A DNA stretch of 64,000 bases from assembly GCF_030323145.1 (NCBI RefSeq), contig NZ_CP100470.1, positions 930,001 through 994,000 of the forward strand, given 5' to 3'. Below the pieces are notes generated by a model. The model was not told the origin of the DNA and did not search any database. It was given only the letters and a program-made list of their open reading frames with translations. Both the position numbers and the translations under genes were made by a program. Origin of the DNA: Mesorhizobium sp. C432A (GTDB taxonomy: Bacteria > Pseudomonadota > Alphaproteobacteria > Rhizobiales > Rhizobiaceae). Each line of letters starts with the position of its first letter. Position 1 is the first letter of the stretch. Shown piece by piece: positions 61,501 through 64,000 of the stretch.

Positions 61501-62075
61501 AGGCGGTCGTCGATACGCGTTCGCCGGTGCTGGACAGCGAAGCGGAGCCCGGTTTTGCCGTGATGCGCGGGCTGGCGCTGCACAAGCTGCTGCAGATGCT
61601 GCCCGGTTTTGCCGAAGACGAACGGCAAGGCGCGGCGGCGCAGTATCTCATTCGAGCCGGCGCCGACTGGCCGGAGGCCGAGCGCAACAAGGCGCTGGCT
61701 TCGGTGATGGCGATCCTCAGAGATTCGCGTTTTGCCGGGCTGTTTTCGCGCTCGTCCCGCGCCGAAGTGGCCGTCATGGGCAGTATCGAGGTCAAGGGCA
61801 GGCTGCGCTCGATCTCCGGCAAGATCGACCGGCTGGCGGTGACGCCCGGGCGCGTATCGATCGTCGACTACAAGACCAACCGGCCGGCGCCCGCAGGCCT
61901 GGCCCAGGTGCCGCCGGCCTATATACTGCAGCTGGCGCTCTACCGCGCGCTGCTCAAGCCGCTTTACCCCGGCCGCGCAGTGACGGCGGCGCTGCTGTTT
62001 ACCGAGGCGCCGAGGCTGATCGAACTGCCGGCGCAGGCGATGGATGACGCCCTTGCCCGACTCACGGGAGCGTGA
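58557..62075 (+). CDS. addA: Double-strand break repair helicase-nuclease AddA
   Basis: 1172 residues of the UvrD-like superfamily 1 with a C-terminal nuclease. Walker A is ANAGSGKT (residues 29-36) and motif II is LLDEAQDTSPDQWE. The motif AVGDEKQSIYSFQGA and MTVHAAKGLEAPVVFLVD are further helicase motifs. Nuclease motif VSIVDYKTNRPAP lies near the C-terminus. It is translationally coupled to addB and followed by trxA. Confidence 0.95.
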   Translation: MKKAYPVPSETAANQARASDPKNSAWVSANAGSGKTHVLAQRVVRLLLNGTDPSKILCLTYTRAAAANMSNRVFSTLSEWTALGDAELATKIEAVDGRRPDRDTMRRARRLFAEALETPGGLKIQTIHAFCESVLHQFPLEANIPAHFEMLDPQMEASLFAAARRDMISGTSAGDTGLAEAFATVLERGGEHGLDALLAEIVRKRDGLRGFIDAVRRDGAGFRALFDEFHFRPGQNAEDIAASVWPLPGFLLDFFAVFASAAEAADARTVLNNLLPYARLAFAETDPTRRLQMLGKAFLKADGDPYDPSKLFKKALLGRLPDLPERYLAAVKAITEVSDRLALFRMLEGTVAALTIADWLIVRYERLKRSRGFLDFNDLITRTVNLLARPDAGPWVQYKLDQGIDHILLDEAQDTSPDQWEVVKRLAEEFFAGHGQRGTTNRTVFAVGDEKQSIYSFQGAAPDSFADSRLLFSGRVNAANASFADLKLTWSFRSTDDVLAAVDRVFADPGVRRGISHDPDPLDHKAIRNDAPGYVEVWPSLGSDAVEEPDDWTLPVNHASAPAVRVAEHVAATIQAWLKDREIIEGKGRRLRAGDILVLVRKRDRFVHALSRALKDRDIPVAGADRLSLPGHIAVKDLIALGHFLIQPQDDMSLAAVLRSPVFDVSEETLFTLGAGRPAGTSLIASLRQHAGDNTALTDVVARLDGWANEAAFRPVFEFYAGVLARDGLRKKMIARLGPEAGDILDEFLSFCLAEERTGLPGLEAFLATLENTGPEIKREMDQTRDEVRVMTVHAAKGLEAPVVFLVDGGSAPFSDQHLPRLMPFDASGRNFDGKGYLWRSAADVANGFSKAASARARELADDEYRRLLYVGMTRAEDRLIVCGYHGKRQPSTGTWHSIVSRALTGAPESTERRHPASSEPVHRFVMTKLPPVAQAAADESRLPQQVPPLPVGLFRPLPPYEELPRPLSPSGASALIDEGKEAVVDTRSPVLDSEAEPGFAVMRGLALHKLLQMLPGFAEDERQGAAAQYLIRAGADWPEAERNKALASVMAILRDSRFAGLFSRSSRAEVAVMGSIEVKGRLRSISGKIDRLAVTPGRVSIVDYKTNRPAPAGLAQVPPAYILQLALYRALLKPLYPGRAVTAALLFTEAPRLIELPAQAMDDALARLTGA

Positions 62076-62147
62076 CACAAGTTCTGCTTGAAGAAGGGCT
62101 GCTCAACCACCACATTTGGTGCGAGATAAATTTCGAAAGGATTTCGC

Positions 62148-62471
62148 ATGGCCACCGTCAAGGTCGACAAGAGCAATTTCCAGGCCGATGTGCTCAACGC
62201 CTCGCAGCCCGTCGTCGTGGATTTCTGGGCCGAATGGTGCGGCCCCTGCAAGATGATCGGTCCGTCGCTGGAAGAGATCGCCAACGAACTCGGCGACAAG
62301 ATCAAGATCGCCAAGCTGAACATCGACGAGAACCCCGAGCTTGCCGCCCAGTTCGGCGTGCGCTCGATCCCGACGCTGATGATCTTCAAGGGCGGCGAAG
62401 TCGCCGACATGAAGGTCGGCGCCGCCCCGAAGACCGCGCTGTCGCATTGGATCAACGGCAGCCTCGCCTGA
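62148..62471 (+). CDS. trxA: Thioredoxin TrxA
   Basis: 107 residues with the active site WCGPCK (Cys31, Cys34) and the cis-proline region [12 protein letters not shown]. It is the general cytoplasmic dithiol reductant. It lies 72 bases after addA and upstream of the folC region, the normal rhizobial order. A strong intrinsic terminator follows. Confidence 0.97.
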   Translation: MATVKVDKSNFQADVLNASQPVVVDFWAEWCGPCKMIGPSLEEIANELGDKIKIAKLNIDENPELAAQFGVRSIPTLMIFKGGEVADMKVGAAPKTALSHWINGSLA

Positions 62472-62494
62472 GCTGACTGATTTCCGAGATCCGA

Positions 62495-62523
62495 AGCCCG
62501 GCCCTCGCGCCGGGCTTTTTCTT
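62495..62523 (+). terminator. Intrinsic terminator of trxA
   Basis: Stem AGCCCGGC/GCCGGGCT around a six-base loop, followed by a T-rich run. It begins 24 bases after the trxA stop. Confidence 0.9.
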
Positions 62524-62603
62524 TGGCGTCATCGCCCGACCGCCTCTGGCCCTCGCATCGGCGCACTCCATGTCATCTGCTTGTTGCAGGACAGGAGAGA
62601 CAA

Positions 62604-62885
62604 ATGACCGGATCCGCCAAGGCCACCGTCTTCATCGACAATGAGCGCGTCATCGTCACCGAATATCGCTTCCAGCCCGGCGACAACACCGGCTGGCACC
62701 GGCATGGCCATGACTACGTCGTGGTGCCGCTGATGGACGGCAAGGTGAAGCTGGTGACCAAGGACGGCGAGAGTTTTGCTGAAATGAAGAAGGGCGCGCC
62801 CTACTTCCGCAAGGAAGGCGTCGAGCACGACGTCATCAGCGCCAATGACGGCGAGTATGCCTTCATCGAGATTGAGCTAAGGTGA
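62604..62885 (+). CDS. Small cupin-domain protein
   Basis: 93 residues, a single cupin. The metal-type motif is PGDNTGWHRHGHDYVVVPLMDGKV and the second motif YFRKEGVEHDVISAND. ATG at 62604 has a GGAGA site. It stands alone between trxA and an antitoxin gene. The substrate or partner is not known. Confidence 0.85.
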   Translation: MTGSAKATVFIDNERVIVTEYRFQPGDNTGWHRHGHDYVVVPLMDGKVKLVTKDGESFAEMKKGAPYFRKEGVEHDVISANDGEYAFIEIELR

Positions 62886-62958
62886 TGGCTTGCCATCCTC
62901 TGCCATCTTGATGGCTCGTCCTAAATGGGGGATATATTTTCTCGAAGGCATTTTTGAA

Positions 62959-63207
62959 ATGGCCGAACCCCGGCTTTCCGTCCGCAGCGCAAAAGCACGA
63001 GATCTTGCGCATCGTCTTGCTCATCGCGAAAACCGCTCGATAGCGGATATCGTCGAACGCGCGCTTGAATCCTATGAGATTCGGGAGGCGGGGCGAGAAC
63101 CGGCGTCCACCTTCTACTCCCGCCTGACGGCAAGCAGTGGCGCGGATATCGATCTGGAAGAAATCATCCGGAAAAGCCGCAAGGTCCATACAGGGCCGGA
63201 GCTTTGA
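62959..63207 (+). CDS. Orphan VapB-type antitoxin
   Basis: 82 residues. The N-terminal MAEPRLSVRSAKARDLAHRLAHRENRSIADIVERALESYE resembles the VapB/PSK-type antitoxins that bind DNA as dimers; the acidic C-terminal part would grip a PIN-domain toxin. The expected toxin gene is reduced to eight codons (63204-63227) overlapping this stop. It is therefore an antitoxin left without its toxin. It might still regulate or neutralise related toxins. Confidence 0.75.
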   Translation: MAEPRLSVRSAKARDLAHRLAHRENRSIADIVERALESYEIREAGREPASTFYSRLTASSGADIDLEEIIRKSRKVHTGPEL

Positions 63208-63227
63208 TCCTCGTCGACACCAACACA
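63204..63227 (+). pseudogene. Truncated VapC toxin remnant (first eight codons)
   Basis: TTG start overlapping the antitoxin stop, then ILVDTNT, the N-terminal strand and first acidic residue of PIN-domain toxins. Homology ends there, at the 3' end of the convergent VOC gene (stop at 63230-63232). A deletion has evidently joined the two. Confidence 0.6.
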
Positions 63228-63229
63228 GC

Positions 63230-63649
63230 TCACCAGTCGGCGATGCGGTCGCCTCCGGTAAATTGCGCGCTTTTGGCGGTGTATTCGAACAGCTCTATCT
63301 TCACGCCGTTGGGATCGCGGATCCAGGCCTGAAAAGTGTCGTCGCAGGCGTGCTTCTTGGCGGTAACGTCGATGCTCTTCGATTTAATGTGGGCGATCGC
63401 CGCGTCTAGATCTTCGACCTCAAGGCAGAAATGATTGATCTGGTTCTGCTCGCTATATGCAGTGCCGTCCTTCTGGAACACCTCGACATGGCTGCGGCCG
63501 CCGCAATTGAGGTAGAAGCCGAAGACCTTGTCGTCGCGCAGGAAATTGAACTGCGTGTCGAGGCCAAGCACGTCGCGGTAGAAGCTTCGCGTCGCCTCCA
63601 GATCATGCGCGAAGATGCAGACATGGGCGAGTTGCTTGACCTTGATCAT
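63230..63649 (-). CDS. VOC-family (glyoxalase-like) protein
   Basis: 139 residues of the vicinal-oxygen-chelate fold. Paired beta-alpha-beta modules begin KVKQLAHVCIFAHDLEATRSFYRDVLGLD and NQINHFCLEVEDLDAAIAHIKSK; candidate metal ligands are His9, Glu56, His73 and the glutamate in VKIELFEY. It may be a lyase or dioxygenase-like metalloenzyme, but no substrate can be given. It is transcribed from the same strand as folC, 26 bases downstream of it. Confidence 0.85.
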   Translation of the reverse strand: MIKVKQLAHVCIFAHDLEATRSFYRDVLGLDTQFNFLRDDKVFGFYLNCGGRSHVEVFQKDGTAYSEQNQINHFCLEVEDLDAAIAHIKSKSIDVTAKKHACDDTFQAWIRDPNGVKIELFEYTAKSAQFTGGDRIADW

Positions 63650-63675
63650 GATGGGCTCCTCGCAGTGAAATGGCT

Positions 63676-64000
63676 TCAGGTTGGCGGCGTGCCGTTTTCG
63701 GCCAGCACCGCGCCGGCGAGATATAACGACCCCCCGATCAGGATGCGTGGCGCCGGCCCGTCCCAGGTGTCGCGCAGCAGCATCAGCGCACTGGCGACGG
63801 AACTGACCGGTTCGGCCGTGAGGCCGGCTTCGGTCGCCCGCACCGCCAGCTCGTCATTCGGCACGCCGGCATCGCTCATGCTCACCGGCACGGTGTAGAC
63901 GTGCCGAGCCAGGCCCTTGAAGGCGTGGAAGTAGCCGCTCTGGTCCTTGGTGTTGATCATGCCGGAGATCAGAAACAGCGGCCGCGGGTTCTTTTCCTCC
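63676..64000 (-). CDS. folC: Folylpolyglutamate synthase/dihydrofolate synthase FolC, C-terminal part (5' end outside window)
   Basis: The visible 107 or so residues begin EEKNPRPLFLISGMINTKDQSGYFHAFKGLARHVYTVPV and end LIGGSLYLAGAVLAENGTPPT. This matches the C-terminal Mur-ligase-like domain of FolC, including the late GSLYLAG motif. The gene continues past the right edge. It joins glutamate to dihydropteroate or folate. Its place near trxA and addA is the conserved rhizobial order. Confidence 0.88.
   Translation of the reverse strand, partial: EEKNPRPLFLISGMINTKDQSGYFHAFKGLARHVYTVPVSMSDAGVPNDELAVRATEAGLTAEPVSSVASALMLLRDTWDGPAPRILIGGSLYLAGAVLAENGTPPT

Overview
This is a GC-rich, gene-dense chromosomal window from an alphaproteobacterium of the Rhizobiales, most probably a Mesorhizobium or close relative. 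The evidence is the rhizobial gene order: iolRCDEB, hslV/hslU with a his operon, pckA-chvI-chvG-hprK-EIIA-HPr-ahcY-divL-tsaE, and murU-addB-addA-trxA with folC beyond. Rhizobial palindromic intergenic repeats are scattered throughout. I saw no rRNA, tRNA, CRISPR array, prophage or insertion sequence.

Layout. (1) 1-7.3 kb: a LacI-type regulator cut by the left edge, a divergent three-gene sugar ABC importer, and on the other strand phnN, phnM and a DUF1045 gene. (2) 7.4-25.5 kb: inositol catabolism. The operon iolR-iolC-iolD-iolE-(DUF3329)-iolB is on the minus strand with an iolY-like dehydrogenase divergent from it. A second minus-strand operon holds an inositol-type importer (binding protein, permease, ATPase), iolG and an SDR dehydrogenase. 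Between them lie a WYL regulator, a LysE exporter, an ArsR/AHSA1 pair, a class I DAHP synthase and a PIN-toxin locus. (3) 25.9-29.9 kb: a LacI-type regulator divergent from a desaturase-like oxygenase, a Rieske ferredoxin and a ferredoxin reductase. This trio resembles rhizopine MocD/MocE/MocF. (4) 30-40.3 kb: DUF1402, hslU/hslV with two inserted genes, the hisB-hisH-hisA-hisF-hisE operon with extra genes, and coaA. (5) 40.3-64 kb: PAP2, alkB, arfB, pckA, ChvI/ChvG, the short HprK plus PTS proteins, ahcY, divL, a tsaE-kinase fusion, murU, addB, addA, trxA, cupin, an orphan antitoxin, a VOC protein and the end of folC.

How the parts fit. The iol genes take myo-inositol and related inositols to intermediates of central metabolism. 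The importer feeds them, and the MocDEF-like trio could O-demethylate methylated inositols so that they enter the same route. Shared operator-like palindromes support this. TGGAAT-N4-ATTCCA-type sites precede iolC, the iolY-like gene and the importer operon (assigned here to IolR). TGATAGA-N-TCTATCA-type sites precede the importer operon and lie between the LacI gene and the oxygenase gene.

Most notable observations. The DAHP synthase gene is preceded by a 26-codon leader with consecutive Tyr-Trp-Tyr-Phe codons and mutually exclusive hairpins ending in an intrinsic terminator, the layout of ribosome-mediated attenuation. The LacI/Moc/importer regulon is the best candidate for an undescribed catabolic system. 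Two toxin-antitoxin loci are damaged in opposite ways: one antitoxin has lost its reading frame beside an intact toxin, and the other toxin has been reduced to eight codons beside an intact antitoxin. An arginase-fold protein with a changed metal-ligand motif is translationally coupled between hisA and hisF.
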